Shown here: positions 7,210 through 15,288 of the stretch, piece after piece
Layout: each line of letters begins with the position of its first letter
Position numbering within the stretch: position 1 is the first letter of the stretch
Origin: AC-69 sp044869895
GTDB taxonomy: Bacteria; Actinomycetota; UBA4738; HRBIN12
DNA length: 33,174 bases
Assembly (NCBI GenBank): GCA_044869895.1
Contig: JBIOXZ010000138.1
Span: forward strand, 1-33,174
Direction of reading: 5' to 3'
Made by a program: the position numbers and the translations under genes
Notes under the pieces: generated by a model
Seen by the model: the letters and a program-made list of their open reading frames with translations, nothing else
The model's database searches: none
What the model was told of the DNA's origin: nothing

Positions 7210-8043
7210 GTGCGAACGGCGGTGGTCGGCCACGTGGAGTGGATCGAGTTCGGCCGGGTGGATCACGTACCGAAGGCCGGGGAGATCGTCCACGCCACCG
7301 AGTGGTGGGAGGAGCCGGCGGGGGGCGGGGCGGTGGCAGCGGTCCAGCTTCACAAGCTGTCCGGCGACTGCACGTTCCTCACCGCACTGGGAAGGGACGC
7401 CGTCGGCAAGCGCGCGCACCTGGAACTCGAATCCCTCGGGCCACGGGTCGAGGCGGCGAGGCGGAACGAGCCGACCCGCCGCGGCGTGACGTTCATCGAC
7501 GCGACCGGCGAGCGGACCATCACCACCCTCGGCGAGCGGCTGGAGCCGCACGCCGAGGATCCCCTTCCGTGGGACGAGTTGGCCTCAGTGGACGCCCTGT
7601 TCCTGACCGCCGGGGACGTTCCGGCGGTCCAGGCAGCCCGCAGGGCACGGGTCCTGGTGGCCACCGGTCGCGTGATGGGCTTGCTGGCCGCGGCCGACGT
7701 GCCGCTCGACGCCCTGGTCGGCAGCGGACGCGATCCCTCCGAGCGGCTCGACCCCTCGGTCCTGTCCCATCGGCCGCGCCTGCTCGTTCGAACCGCCGGC
7801 ATGGAGGGCGGCTCGTTCGAGACCGCCGACGGCGCCTCGGGCACGTACGATGCGGTCCCGGTCCCCGGGCCACTGGTGGACACGTACGGCGGAGGCGACA
7901 GCTTCGCCGCCGGGCTCACGTTCGCCCTGGGCGCCGGGTACGCCGTCCCCGAGGCCCTGCGCCTGGCGGCGACGTGCGGGGCGTGGTGCGTGGCCGGCCG
8001 GGGGCCCTATCAAGCTCAGCTCACCGCGGCCGATATCCACTGA
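7210..8043 (+). CDS. PfkB/ribokinase-family carbohydrate kinase
   Basis: This 277-residue predicted kinase has the ribokinase fold and phosphorylates a sugar, nucleoside or similar alcohol with ATP. The C-terminal signature DTYGGGDSFAAG is present, with the catalytic base Asp230, although the canonical GAGD is GGGD here. Near the N terminus, PAGGGAVAAVQLHKLSG matches the substrate-binding Gly-Gly region, followed by FLTALGRDAVG. I chose GTG 7210 (VRTAVVGHVEWIEFG) because it puts the first strand at the expected place; an in-frame start at 7105 would run into selD's coding region. It is divergent from selD with a 49-base gap. The substrate cannot be told from the sequence. Confidence 0.85.
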   Translation: MRTAVVGHVEWIEFGRVDHVPKAGEIVHATEWWEEPAGGGAVAAVQLHKLSGDCTFLTALGRDAVGKRAHLELESLGPRVEAARRNEPTRRGVTFIDATGERTITTLGERLEPHAEDPLPWDELASVDALFLTAGDVPAVQAARRARVLVATGRVMGLLAAADVPLDALVGSGRDPSERLDPSVLSHRPRLLVRTAGMEGGSFETADGASGTYDAVPVPGPLVDTYGGGDSFAAGLTFALGAGYAVPEALRLAATCGAWCVAGRGPYQAQLTAADIH

Positions 8044-8110
8044 CAGCGGAGGGCAGGTGCCGGACCGAGTTCGGCTGACCCCGCGATCCTTCGAACCTCG
8101 AGGAGGGTGG

Positions 8111-9007
8111 GTGGACAGGAGCCGCTGCCCCTGGTGCGGGACGGACAACGATCCGGGCCAGGCCTCCTGCGCGTCCTGCGGCACCCGTCTCGTTCCCATC
8201 CAGGAAGGCGAGGCCGGCTGGGGGGCGCCACCGGAATCGGTCATGCCGGTTCCGCCGCGATCCACCGCGGGATCGTCGGTCCCACCCGAGCCTGCCGGGT
8301 CACCGCGATCCGAGAGCTGGGGGGCCGGCCCGGATCCCGGCACCCCTCCGGTCCCGGCGGCGCCCTCTGGTGTCCTCCACAACACCGCCGCGGTCCCGCC
8401 ACAGTCGCTTCCCATGCCGAGCTGGCCACCCACGACCACGTGGCCCGGCTCGGCGCCGAAAGCACGCGGATCGATGGCCGGCCCGTTGTGGGCGGGCATC
8501 GTCCTCGTGGTCTTGGTCACCTTGGGCTTCCTCCTCGTTCAGAGGTTGCAGTCCGGAATCACCTTCCCCGACACGATCGCCGGGTATCAGCATGACGAGT
8601 CACAGATCGCCGAGGCGGCGACGGAGTTCATGGAGAAGACCCTGAAGAGCGTGGGGGTCGAGGCCAAGGCCGCGATCTACGGAGACATCTCCACGACCGG
8701 CTTCATGGTCATCGCGTTCGAGACCGATGGCTCGCCTCTCCCGGGCGGCCTCGAGGACTTCGCCACCGGCTTCGGCGCCTCGAGCGGCGGCTCGGTCGAC
8801 ACGGGCCAGGCCATAACCGAGACCAGGGACGGCGTGACCTACCGGTGCGCGGCGATCATCCTGGACCGCCCGACCACCATCGGCGACCCCCGGGCCGTGT
8901 GCGTGTGGAACGATCAGGACACGGGTGGGTTCGTCATCGACGCCGTCTCGTCCAACACGACGGCCGCCATGGACCTCGCCTCCCAGGTCCACGACAGCGT
9001 GGGCTAG
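8111..9007 (+). CDS. orphan zinc-ribbon, single-pass membrane protein
   Basis: I do not recognise this 298-residue protein. It opens with a four-cysteine zinc ribbon (CPWC at 6-9, CASC at 20-23), continues with about 90 residues rich in Pro, Ser and Gly (roughly 35-120), then one transmembrane segment (about 125-144, WAGIVLVVLVTLGFLLV) and a C-terminal domain of about 150 residues that should lie outside the membrane. That domain holds two cysteines (YRCAA and AVCVW) that could form a disulfide. The GTG start at 8111 follows AGGAGG at 8101-8106. It lies 67 bases after the PfkB-type kinase gene and converges on the amidohydrolase gene. A sensor or envelope role is possible, but no function is claimed. 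Confidence 0.75.
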   Translation: MDRSRCPWCGTDNDPGQASCASCGTRLVPIQEGEAGWGAPPESVMPVPPRSTAGSSVPPEPAGSPRSESWGAGPDPGTPPVPAAPSGVLHNTAAVPPQSLPMPSWPPTTTWPGSAPKARGSMAGPLWAGIVLVVLVTLGFLLVQRLQSGITFPDTIAGYQHDESQIAEAATEFMEKTLKSVGVEAKAAIYGDISTTGFMVIAFETDGSPLPGGLEDFATGFGASSGGSVDTGQAITETRDGVTYRCAAIILDRPTTIGDPRAVCVWNDQDTGGFVIDAVSSNTTAAMDLASQVHDSVG

Positions 9008-9016
9008 CCCGGAACC

Positions 9017-10513
9017 TCACGGGCTCCCGTTCTCCCAATGGTGGTCTCGCACGTGCTGTGCGGCCGCCACCGTGTCCGGCCCGAGCGTTCGATCCCTGCC
9101 GGGAAGGTGCTTTCGGATATCCGCCAGCTCGCGCCGGGTGAACTCGCACCTCGTGGTGACCGGATCAACGCCGTACAGCCGGGCCCCGTTCAGCCCCAGG
9201 ATCTTCCCCTTGAGCTCCTTGGTCAGCCGGGGGTAGCCGTACCGCTCCTGGAGCTCGTCGCTGATGTGGAACGACCGCAGGGCCTGGATCTGATCCTGGG
9301 GCGAGCCGTAGAACAGGCAGTCGGTCCCCCAGACCACGTTGTCCTCCCCCACGTACCGGAGGAGCTTGCCCAGGACGTGCGCGGCCTGGTCGGGGGCCCG
9401 GAACACGCTCCACCAGGTCGACCCGAGCTCGGCGTAGACGTTCTCGTTCGGACCGATCCCCGCCCGCTTCAGCGAGGACACCAGGCGGTTGATCCCGACG
9501 TCAGCGGTGGCCGCCGTGTAGGGACCCTCGGGACCGCCGGCCTCGTAGCCCGAGTGGTACACGACGAAGTCGACGTCGGGATGGCGCCTGGCTGCGGGAC
9601 CGATGTCGACCGGCGAACCGAATCTGCTGGTCCTGGAGAATCCCTTGTGCGCGCAGATCCGAGGGATCCCGAGCTCGACCGCCTTGCGGATGAACGCCTC
9701 CCCCACCTTCGGCACGCCGCGTTCGTGGTCGTCGAGCCACCAGGCGTTCCCGTCGTGCTGGAAGACGTCCGGGAAGTGAGTGAACGTCTTCCACGCCACG
9801 ATGGGGTACGTGCGCGTCAAGTCCTCCATGGCATCGAGGTTCGCCCGCAGCGGCCCGACGTTGGGCAGCGCCTGGCCGTGGAGCAAGACGCGGTCGTCGC
9901 GGCACAGCCCTTCTGCCACCCTGCGGGTCTCGGCCATGACCTTGGCTGAGAGTGGGCTCCCCTCCGGATAGATCGGGAGCGCCGACAGGACCAGCATCGA
10001 CGTGTCGCTCCGCAAGAACATCAGCTCCATGAAGTGATCGATCGAATAGCAGGTCCGCGGATCGTCCTCGCCGCAGTACTGCTGGGGGAACCGCGTCCAG
10101 AAGTCCTGGCCGTTCAGAACGGGGTTCAGGTCGTACTCGAGCAGATGACCCTGGATGTCGAACACGAACTCCTCGCCGCCGATCGCGCCGTTCGCGGCAT
10201 CGGGCTCGGTCGTGGCCTCGGGCGGGATGGAGTACCCGCCACCCGGGGTCGCGCCGGGCGAGCCGGACACGTGGCGCACCGCCTCGCGGGTGCACGCGTC
10301 GAGCACGAGGAGGGTGGTGGCCGCCCCGCACACGGAGAGGAGGAACTCGCGCCGGCTCATCCCCAGCCGCTTGGCGTTTCGCTCGCACTCCTCGCTGGCC
10401 CGCCGGACGGTCTCTCGCATGACCGGCGAGAGGGGCTGCGGATCGTACTCGCCGTTCGAGCACGGCCCGAACTTGATCGGGAGCCCAGGGTCCTCTTCGC
10501 GCCAGCCCGCCAC
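9017..10513 (-). CDS. amidohydrolase-2 family metal-dependent hydrolase with internal Tat signal
   Basis: This 498-residue protein has a TIM-barrel amidohydrolase-2 domain. Likely metal or catalytic residues are His in FDIQGHLLEY, KTFTHF, the His of CAHKGF, the His of VVYHSGYE and the Asp of VWGTDCLFYG. Before it come about 50 polar residues and then a twin-arginine motif, SRREFL (53-58), with a hydrophobic stretch ending in LVLDAC at Cys74. Export by Tat, perhaps with lipid attachment at Cys74, is plausible, though Asp at -2 is unusual for a lipobox. The GTG start is supported by TACCCT exactly six bases upstream. Substrate unknown; relatives act as hydrolases or decarboxylases. Confidence 0.85.
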   Translation of the reverse strand: MAGWREEDPGLPIKFGPCSNGEYDPQPLSPVMRETVRRASEECERNAKRLGMSRREFLLSVCGAATTLLVLDACTREAVRHVSGSPGATPGGGYSIPPEATTEPDAANGAIGGEEFVFDIQGHLLEYDLNPVLNGQDFWTRFPQQYCGEDDPRTCYSIDHFMELMFLRSDTSMLVLSALPIYPEGSPLSAKVMAETRRVAEGLCRDDRVLLHGQALPNVGPLRANLDAMEDLTRTYPIVAWKTFTHFPDVFQHDGNAWWLDDHERGVPKVGEAFIRKAVELGIPRICAHKGFSRTSRFGSPVDIGPAARRHPDVDFVVYHSGYEAGGPEGPYTAATADVGINRLVSSLKRAGIGPNENVYAELGSTWWSVFRAPDQAAHVLGKLLRYVGEDNVVWGTDCLFYGSPQDQIQALRSFHISDELQERYGYPRLTKELKGKILGLNGARLYGVDPVTTRCEFTRRELADIRKHLPGRDRTLGPDTVAAAQHVRDHHWENGSP

Positions 10514-10519
10514 GGTCCA

Positions 10520-10525
10520 AGGGTA
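10520..10525 (-). promoter_or_regulatory. -10 box TACCCT for a leaderless amidohydrolase transcript
   Basis: Minus-strand TACCCT, six bases (TGGACC), then the GTG start at 10513. No Shine-Dalgarno sequence is present. The arrangement supports the long N-terminal extension being real. Confidence 0.4.
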
Positions 10526-10559
10526 GACTGCGCGGACCCGGCAGGGGTTCCGCGGAGAG

Positions 10560-11348
10560 CTACTCGGTCTCCTCCGGCAGTGCGGAGCCGATCGCGTGAT
10601 GCCCCCCGTCGACGTGGAGGATCTCCCCGGTGATCCCCGAGGCCCAGTCCGACAGCAGGAACACCGCGGCCTTCGCCACCGGGGTGGGGTCGCCGGTGTC
10701 CCATCCGAGGGGCGCGCGCTCGCCCCACCCGTCGGCGAGCGCGTCGAACCCCGGGATGCCTTTGGCCGCGATCGTTCGAAGCGGGCCGGCCGAGACCAGG
10801 TTCACTCGGATCCGGTGCCGGCCGAGGTCGCGCGCCAGGTAGCGCGCGACCGACTCGAGCCCCGCCTTGGCCACGCCCATCCAGTCGTAGAGGGGCCAGG
10901 CCACCGAGGCGTCGAAGTCAAGGCCCACGACGCCGCCCCCGTGCTCACGCATCAGCGGCAGCATCCCCACGGCGATGGCCTTCAGCGAGTACGCGCTTGT
11001 CTGGATCGCCGCTTGGACGCTCTCCCACGGTGTGTTCAGGAAGTTGCCGCCGAGCGCGTCCCGCGGGGCGAACGCGATCGCGTGCAGGAATCCGTCGACC
11101 CGTCCCCATCGCTTCGCCAGGTCGTCGCCCACCACCTGGATGTGGTCGGGGTTGTTTGCGTCCATCTCCAGCACGTCCACCGGTTGCGGCAGCCGCTTGG
11201 CGCTCTTTTCGGTGAGGCTCATGGCCCGGCCGAACGAGGTGAGGACGAGCTCCGCGCCCTGCTCCTGGGCAGCCTCCGCTACCGCGTACGCGATGCTGTC
11301 TCGCGTCAGCACGCCCGTGATCAGGAGCCTCTTGCCCTCGAGCAGCAT
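10560..11348 (-). CDS. fabI: enoyl-[acyl-carrier-protein] reductase (NADH), FabI/InhA type
   Basis: This 262-residue short-chain-dehydrogenase-fold enzyme carries out the last reduction of the fatty-acid elongation cycle. The NADH site is the InhA-like GKRLLITGVLTRDSIAY (5-21). The active-site Tyr154 and Lys161 lie in PLYDWMGVAK, spaced as in InhA (YNWMTVAK). GPLRTIAAKGI corresponds to the substrate/NADH-pyrophosphate loop, and the C terminus has TGEILHVDGG. I chose ATG 11348 because GGGAGGGACGG lies just before it; a longer in-frame start at 11513 gives an Arg-rich non-conserved leader. TAGCAT at 11374-11379 is a likely -10 box, giving a leader of about 20 bases. The gene is divergent from the small protein gene at 11459. 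Confidence 0.95.
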   Translation of the reverse strand: MLLEGKRLLITGVLTRDSIAYAVAEAAQEQGAELVLTSFGRAMSLTEKSAKRLPQPVDVLEMDANNPDHIQVVGDDLAKRWGRVDGFLHAIAFAPRDALGGNFLNTPWESVQAAIQTSAYSLKAIAVGMLPLMREHGGGVVGLDFDASVAWPLYDWMGVAKAGLESVARYLARDLGRHRIRVNLVSAGPLRTIAAKGIPGFDALADGWGERAPLGWDTGDPTPVAKAAVFLLSDWASGITGEILHVDGGHHAIGSALPEETE

Positions 11349-11373
11349 CCGTCCCTCCCGCGACCCGGACCGG

Positions 11374-11379
11374 ATGCTA
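11374..11379 (-). promoter_or_regulatory. possible -10 box (TAGCAT) of fabI
   Basis: Minus-strand TAGCAT lies 25 bases before the fabI ATG, and the leader carries a GGGAGG ribosome site. No convincing -35 box is seen. Confidence 0.35.
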
Positions 11380-11446
11380 GCCCCTCGCGAGCTGAGGCGC
11401 CCTCGCTCGCCCTCGGTGGCCGAAACGTCGTGTCGGCCTGCGGGAC

Positions 11447-11452
11447 TAGGAT
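11447..11452 (+). promoter_or_regulatory. -10 box TAGGAT for a leaderless transcript of the small orphan gene
   Basis: TAGGAT, six bases (GAGGCC), then ATG at 11459. The same hexamer with the same spacing precedes the ABC ATPase gene at 24180. Confidence 0.45.
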
Positions 11453-11458
11453 GAGGCC

Positions 11459-11725
11459 ATGAAGGGCGACCGCGTCGAGATCGTGATCGACATCGGGACC
11501 GGCGTGCAGACATTCGAGATCGACGCGAGCAAGTCCGGCCGGCACGTGGAGGTCACCACCTCCCGCGGGGTCGTGGAGGTAGCCGAGGTCACCCGAACCG
11601 GCAAGACCGTGCGGAGCGGCCGGTTCATGTCCGACCGTGTCGTGGCTCTCGTGGAGCACCCCGCCGAGTCCCCACGCCGCCGCCGGGGCCAGCGCGTCAC
11701 GCGGGGCCAGTCAGCGCTGCTCTGA
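11459..11725 (+). CDS. small orphan protein with basic C-terminal tail
   Basis: This 88-residue protein is not recognised. The first 65 residues alternate charged and hydrophobic residues in a beta-rich pattern (VEIVIDIGTGVQTFEID, RHVEVTTSRGVVEVAEV). The tail from about residue 68 is basic (SPRRRRGQRVTRGQ), which could bind nucleic acid. Evidence that it is real: a clear TAGGAT -10 box six bases before the ATG, a position in the otherwise empty fabI divergent region, and little competing coding on the opposite strand until the last 15 bases, where it overlaps the convergent methyltransferase. No function is proposed. Confidence 0.6.
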   Translation: MKGDRVEIVIDIGTGVQTFEIDASKSGRHVEVTTSRGVVEVAEVTRTGKTVRSGRFMSDRVVALVEHPAESPRRRRGQRVTRGQSALL

Positions 11726-12520
11726 TCGGGGGGACTTCGTCGCCTTCAGCGAGTACATGAGGGGCATCCTCCCGTCGAGCTCGCCCGGCATCCACCACCG
11801 CCCGTCCCGCTTCTCTAGGAACGGGACCTCCCATTCCACGAACGGCCACTCGTGGAGGAACTCGATCCGCAGGCCGGCCCGGGCAAGCGCGGTGACGATC
11901 TCGCCCAGGCCGTGGTTCCAGCTGTACTCCATCTCCGTCCTCACCTCGGCGGTGGGATCCGCGTAGGAACCTCGTACTTCGATCGCCACCGGCTGCTCGT
12001 GCTCCCAATAGGGGAACTTCAACGTGAAGTCCTCCTCGTACGCCCACAGGATGGGGTGCGCCTCGGTCACGTAGAGGAACCCACCTGGCCTGACGAAGCG
12101 CGCCACGACGTCTGCCCATGGGCGGATCCTCGGCAGCCAGCAAAGCGCCCCCCGCGACGTGTACACCACGTCGAAATCCTCGTCGAGGTGCGTGGGGAGC
12201 TCGTAGACGTCCGATCGGATGAAGGACGCGTCGAGGCCGAGCTCGGCCGCCACGCCGGTCGCCAGCTCGATGGCCCGCTCCGAGAAGTCAATGCCGGTGA
12301 CGGTTGCCCCCAAGCGTGCCCACGAGAGCGAATCGATGCCGAAGTGGCATTGGAGATGCAAGAGGGACTTGCCGGCGACGTCCCCGACCTCCTCGATCTC
12401 GTAGTCACGAAGCCGGACGCCGCCCAGCTTGAAGTCCTCGAGGTCGTAGAAGCCGCTCCGGGCGTTGATCTCGGCCCACTCGTCCCACAGCGCTCGGTTC
12501 GACGCGAGGTGCTCGTCCAT
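11711..12520 (-). CDS. class I SAM-dependent methyltransferase
   Basis: This 269-residue methyltransferase has the SAM-binding motif I region LLHLQCHFGIDSLSWARLGA (about 53-72) followed by VTGIDFSERAIELA, with the acidic residue expected to bind the SAM ribose. Motif II is about 110-120 (DVYELP...FDVVYTS), then PGGFLYVTEAHP. The C-terminal part (EHEQPVAIEVRGSY, MEYSWNHGLGEIVTAL, RWWMPGELDGRMPLMYSLKA) matches a group of uncharacterised actinobacterial methyltransferases as far as I can tell. Substrate unknown. The ATG start at 12520 is preceded at seven bases by CATCCT, a weaker -10-like box. It lies 45 bases from the end of the TIM-barrel gene in the same direction. Confidence 0.82.
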   Translation of the reverse strand: MDEHLASNRALWDEWAEINARSGFYDLEDFKLGGVRLRDYEIEEVGDVAGKSLLHLQCHFGIDSLSWARLGATVTGIDFSERAIELATGVAAELGLDASFIRSDVYELPTHLDEDFDVVYTSRGALCWLPRIRPWADVVARFVRPGGFLYVTEAHPILWAYEEDFTLKFPYWEHEQPVAIEVRGSYADPTAEVRTEMEYSWNHGLGEIVTALARAGLRIEFLHEWPFVEWEVPFLEKRDGRWWMPGELDGRMPLMYSLKATKSPRSEQR

Positions 12521-12565
12521 TCCGCCAAGGATGGCAGACGGCCTGAAGCTCGGTCACGCCGGGGC

Positions 12566-13534
12566 TCAGCGGGTGGAGCGGAGCCGACCAAGCTTCGACC
12601 AGTCGGCGGGCCGGGTGATGGGGAACGTGTAGTAGCTCCCTCCGATGGCCCGCCGTCCCCGGACCGCGTCGACGAACCCCGCGGTCTCCTCCTTCGTCGC
12701 GTCGCCGCCGATCCCGCCGATCACATGGATGGCGACGGCCCGGTCCTCGGTCTGCTGCCGGATGATGTCGATGTTGCCGGCGGTGTACCAGCGCGCGCCG
12801 AACCTTCCGCTGACCCGGAACGTGAAGTACGTCATCGGCAGGAACACGTCGTACACATCTGCCAGTCGCCGATAGGGGAAGTGCGGCCAGTACAGCACGT
12901 CGGCCTGGAGCCGGCGAGGTGAGGGGATGATGGCGCCGAGCGCGTAGCTTCGACCCATGGCCGCCCGGAGCCGTTCCGACAGCGACAGGAGTCGTCGGGT
13001 CCTCCGTACTGGGCGGTCGACCGCGTCGGATTCGATGTCGAGCGCGAACGAGTCGAACCCGTTCCCCAGCGGCGTCCGATAGCGGATCGCGCCGAGCGCT
13101 CGGTGGACGTCGAGGGCTAGGTCCCGGAGGCCGGGCAGGTACCAGGCCACAACCGAGATCCCGTTGCGGTGCGCCGCGTCGAGGAACCGCCTGACACCGT
13201 CGGGGAACACCATCATCCGGCCCCGGCTGAAGTTCGAGGTCTCCAGGTACAGCGTCTCGACCCCGCGGGTTCGCATGCGCCGGATGGCCGTCCCCGGATG
13301 TCTCCAGGCGACGTCGTAGATGTCGATCCACGTCCCCAGTCCCCGATAGACCTCGAGGGAAGCGCGGCCACTGGCGGCCCTCGTCGGATGCGTCTCGGCC
13401 GATCCCGGCGGCAGCCCGAGCAACCGCCCCGCTCCATCCGGCGTGACCGGGCCCCCGCCGCCGGTGAACAACCAGACCACGATGCCGAGCAGCACGAAGA
13501 GGGCGGCGATCCTGATTCCCCTGGTTGCGGGCAT
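12566..13534 (-). CDS. membrane-anchored protein with a predicted TIM-barrel (glycoside-hydrolase-like) domain
   Basis: This 322-residue protein starts with a short basic stretch and one hydrophobic segment (MPATRGIRIAALFVLLGIVVWLF), a membrane anchor or uncleaved signal. The rest looks like a (beta/alpha)8 barrel of the putative glycoside hydrolase type: LGTWIDIYDVAW at the first strand, VETLYLETSNFSRG, GISVVAWYLPG, FDSFALDIESD with likely acidic catalytic candidates, DVFLPMTYFTF, and VIGGIGGDATKEE. No exact family can be named. I chose ATG 13534 because it places the hydrophobic segment at the N terminus; a longer frame from 13663 overlaps the divergent gene. It may act on cell-wall or extracellular glycans, which is inference only. 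Confidence 0.65.
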   Translation of the reverse strand: MPATRGIRIAALFVLLGIVVWLFTGGGGPVTPDGAGRLLGLPPGSAETHPTRAASGRASLEVYRGLGTWIDIYDVAWRHPGTAIRRMRTRGVETLYLETSNFSRGRMMVFPDGVRRFLDAAHRNGISVVAWYLPGLRDLALDVHRALGAIRYRTPLGNGFDSFALDIESDAVDRPVRRTRRLLSLSERLRAAMGRSYALGAIIPSPRRLQADVLYWPHFPYRRLADVYDVFLPMTYFTFRVSGRFGARWYTAGNIDIIRQQTEDRAVAIHVIGGIGGDATKEETAGFVDAVRGRRAIGGSYYTFPITRPADWSKLGRLRSTR

Positions 13535-13585
13535 GGCCCAAGAGGTTACGGCCGAAGTGGACCGAAGTCCCATACGCGGTCGAAT

Positions 13586-13591
13586 TAGGAT
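13586..13591 (+). promoter_or_regulatory. possible -10 box (TAGGAT) of the DUF885 gene
   Basis: TAGGAT lies 41 bases before ATG 13633. The leader ends in a purine run, GGGAAGGGAAGGGAAG (13615-13630 region), that supplies the ribosome site. Confidence 0.35.
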
Positions 13592-13632
13592 GTGATCTGC
13601 CGGGTCGGAAAGTGGGAAGGGAAGGGAAGCCA

Positions 13633-15288
13633 ATGGGTGGTGAGGTCGATCGCGCGCGTGCACTGGTCGACGACTACTGGGAAGGGGTGATCGAGGCCGA
13701 TCCGCTCCTCGGAACCCTGGTCGGCGACGAGCGGTTCGACGATCGGCTGCCCGATCCGAGCGAAGTCGGGCGATCCAAGCGGGAGGCCATGCACCGGCGG
13801 GCCCTGAAACAACTCGAGGCCCTCGATCGAGACGTTCCCGATGTCGGCGTTCGGACGTCGCTCGACATGCTCGAGGCCATCGCCCTTCGCGACCTGGCCG
13901 AGATCGACCATCGCCTGGACCGGCTCCGGGTGGTCAGCCACCTGTGGGGTCCGGGACAGCTGTTCGGCGAACTCGGCTCGCTTCAGCGGGCCGACACGCC
14001 GGAGCGCCTCGATCGGTACCTGGCCCGTCTGGACGCCGCCCCCGACTTCTTCCGGGCGGTGAACGATGTGGTGCGGGAGGGCGTCCGGGCCGGAGTGACG
14101 GCACCTCGGGTCGTGGTCGAGCGGTCGGTGGCTCAGGTCGAGCGGCTGATGTCGACGCCGCCGGAGACGTCGCCGGCGGTGATGCCGGTTCCGGAAACGG
14201 ATGCCGCCGGTCGGGACCGCGTCGCCGACGAGCTCCGCCGAACGGTGATGCCCGCGCTCGAGACCTACCTCGAAGCGCTCCGCGACTACCTTCCGCACGC
14301 CACGGAGACCATCGGCCTGTTCGCGCTGCCCGGAGGCGACGCCATGTACGCGGCGGAGATCCTGTCGTGGACCACGCTTCCCCTGGAAGCTAGGCAGGTC
14401 CACGACCTCGGCCTGGAGGACCTCCAGCGGATCCAGGAGGAACGGATCCTGTGCGCCGAGCGCTTGGGCTCCGCGGATCCGGCCGCCGTGACCGCCGAGC
14501 TGAACGCAGACGGCCGCAACACGATCGGCGGGAAGGACGAGCTGGTCCGGCTGGCCGAGGATCAGGTCAATCGGGGATGGGAGGCGGCACCCCGGTTCTT
14601 CGGCCGCCTCCCCAAGAACAATTGCGAGGTCCGCCCGGTCGAGGAGTTTCGCGAGGCCGACATGCCGTTCGCGTTCTACCAGCCGCCCTCCGAGGACGGG
14701 TCGCGGCAGGGGATCTACTACGTGAACGGGTTCGAGCTCGAGAGTCGGCCGCGGTATCACCTGGCGACCACCACGTACCACGAGGCCAACCCGGGCCATC
14801 ACTTCCAGATCGCCATCGAGCAGGAGATGGGCGACCGGCCGAGCATCAAGCGGTTCGGCGGGCTCCTGGCCGGTGCGGCGTTCGCCGAAGGCTGGGGCCT
14901 GTACAGCGAACGCCTGGCCGACGAGATGGGGCTGTTCCTGGACGACGTGGAGCGCCTGGGCATGCTCGACGCCCAGGCCCACCGGGCGGCCCGGTTGATC
15001 GTCGACACCGGGATCCACGCGTTCGGGTGGTCCAGGGAGCAGGCCATCGAACAGCTCGAGGAGGCGGCCGTGCCCAACGTCGACGCGGTGATCGAGACGG
15101 ACCGGTACATAACGCTGCCGGGGCAGGCACTGGCGTACAAGATCGGGCAGTTCGAGATCGAGCGGCTCCGAGCGGAGGCCACCAAGGCGGTGGGTGACGG
15201 CTTCTCGCTTTCGGATTTCCACGACCGACTCCTGGCGCTGGGCTCGCTCCCGCTCCGTGCGCTCCGCAGGGAGCTCGAGACGGCCTAA
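13633..15288 (+). CDS. DUF885-family putative zinc metallopeptidase
   Basis: This 551-residue protein belongs to the DUF885 family of predicted metallopeptidases. The zinc motif is HEANPGHH (383-390), the family's HEA/NxPGHH form, followed by FQIAIEQE. Further on are AFAEGWGLYSERL, with the third-ligand-like Glu, and QAHRAARLIVDTGIH. YYVNGFE precedes the motif as usual. No signal peptide is seen, so a cytoplasmic peptidase is likely. I chose ATG 13633 because of the GGGAAG repeats just upstream and because the frame before it is low-quality sequence overlapping the divergent gene. The stop overlaps that of the convergent methyltransferase by 4 bases. Confidence 0.9.
   Translation: MGGEVDRARALVDDYWEGVIEADPLLGTLVGDERFDDRLPDPSEVGRSKREAMHRRALKQLEALDRDVPDVGVRTSLDMLEAIALRDLAEIDHRLDRLRVVSHLWGPGQLFGELGSLQRADTPERLDRYLARLDAAPDFFRAVNDVVREGVRAGVTAPRVVVERSVAQVERLMSTPPETSPAVMPVPETDAAGRDRVADELRRTVMPALETYLEALRDYLPHATETIGLFALPGGDAMYAAEILSWTTLPLEARQVHDLGLEDLQRIQEERILCAERLGSADPAAVTAELNADGRNTIGGKDELVRLAEDQVNRGWEAAPRFFGRLPKNNCEVRPVEEFREADMPFAFYQPPSEDGSRQGIYYVNGFELESRPRYHLATTTYHEANPGHHFQIAIEQEMGDRPSIKRFGGLLAGAAFAEGWGLYSERLADEMGLFLDDVERLGMLDAQAHRAARLIVDTGIHAFGWSREQAIEQLEEAAVPNVDAVIETDRYITLPGQALAYKIGQFEIERLRAEATKAVGDGFSLSDFHDRLLALGSLPLRALRRELETA

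Noticed and set aside
8016..9007. Pro-rich linker of the zinc-ribbon protein considered as a possible repeat or frameshift
   Set aside because: The linker is irregular, keeps one frame from the ribbon to the membrane segment, and shows no repeat unit.
12405..13541. Second minus frame (378 codons) across the TIM-barrel and methyltransferase genes
   Set aside because: It runs through two genes with recognisable products in other frames and is Arg/Gly-rich without any motif.
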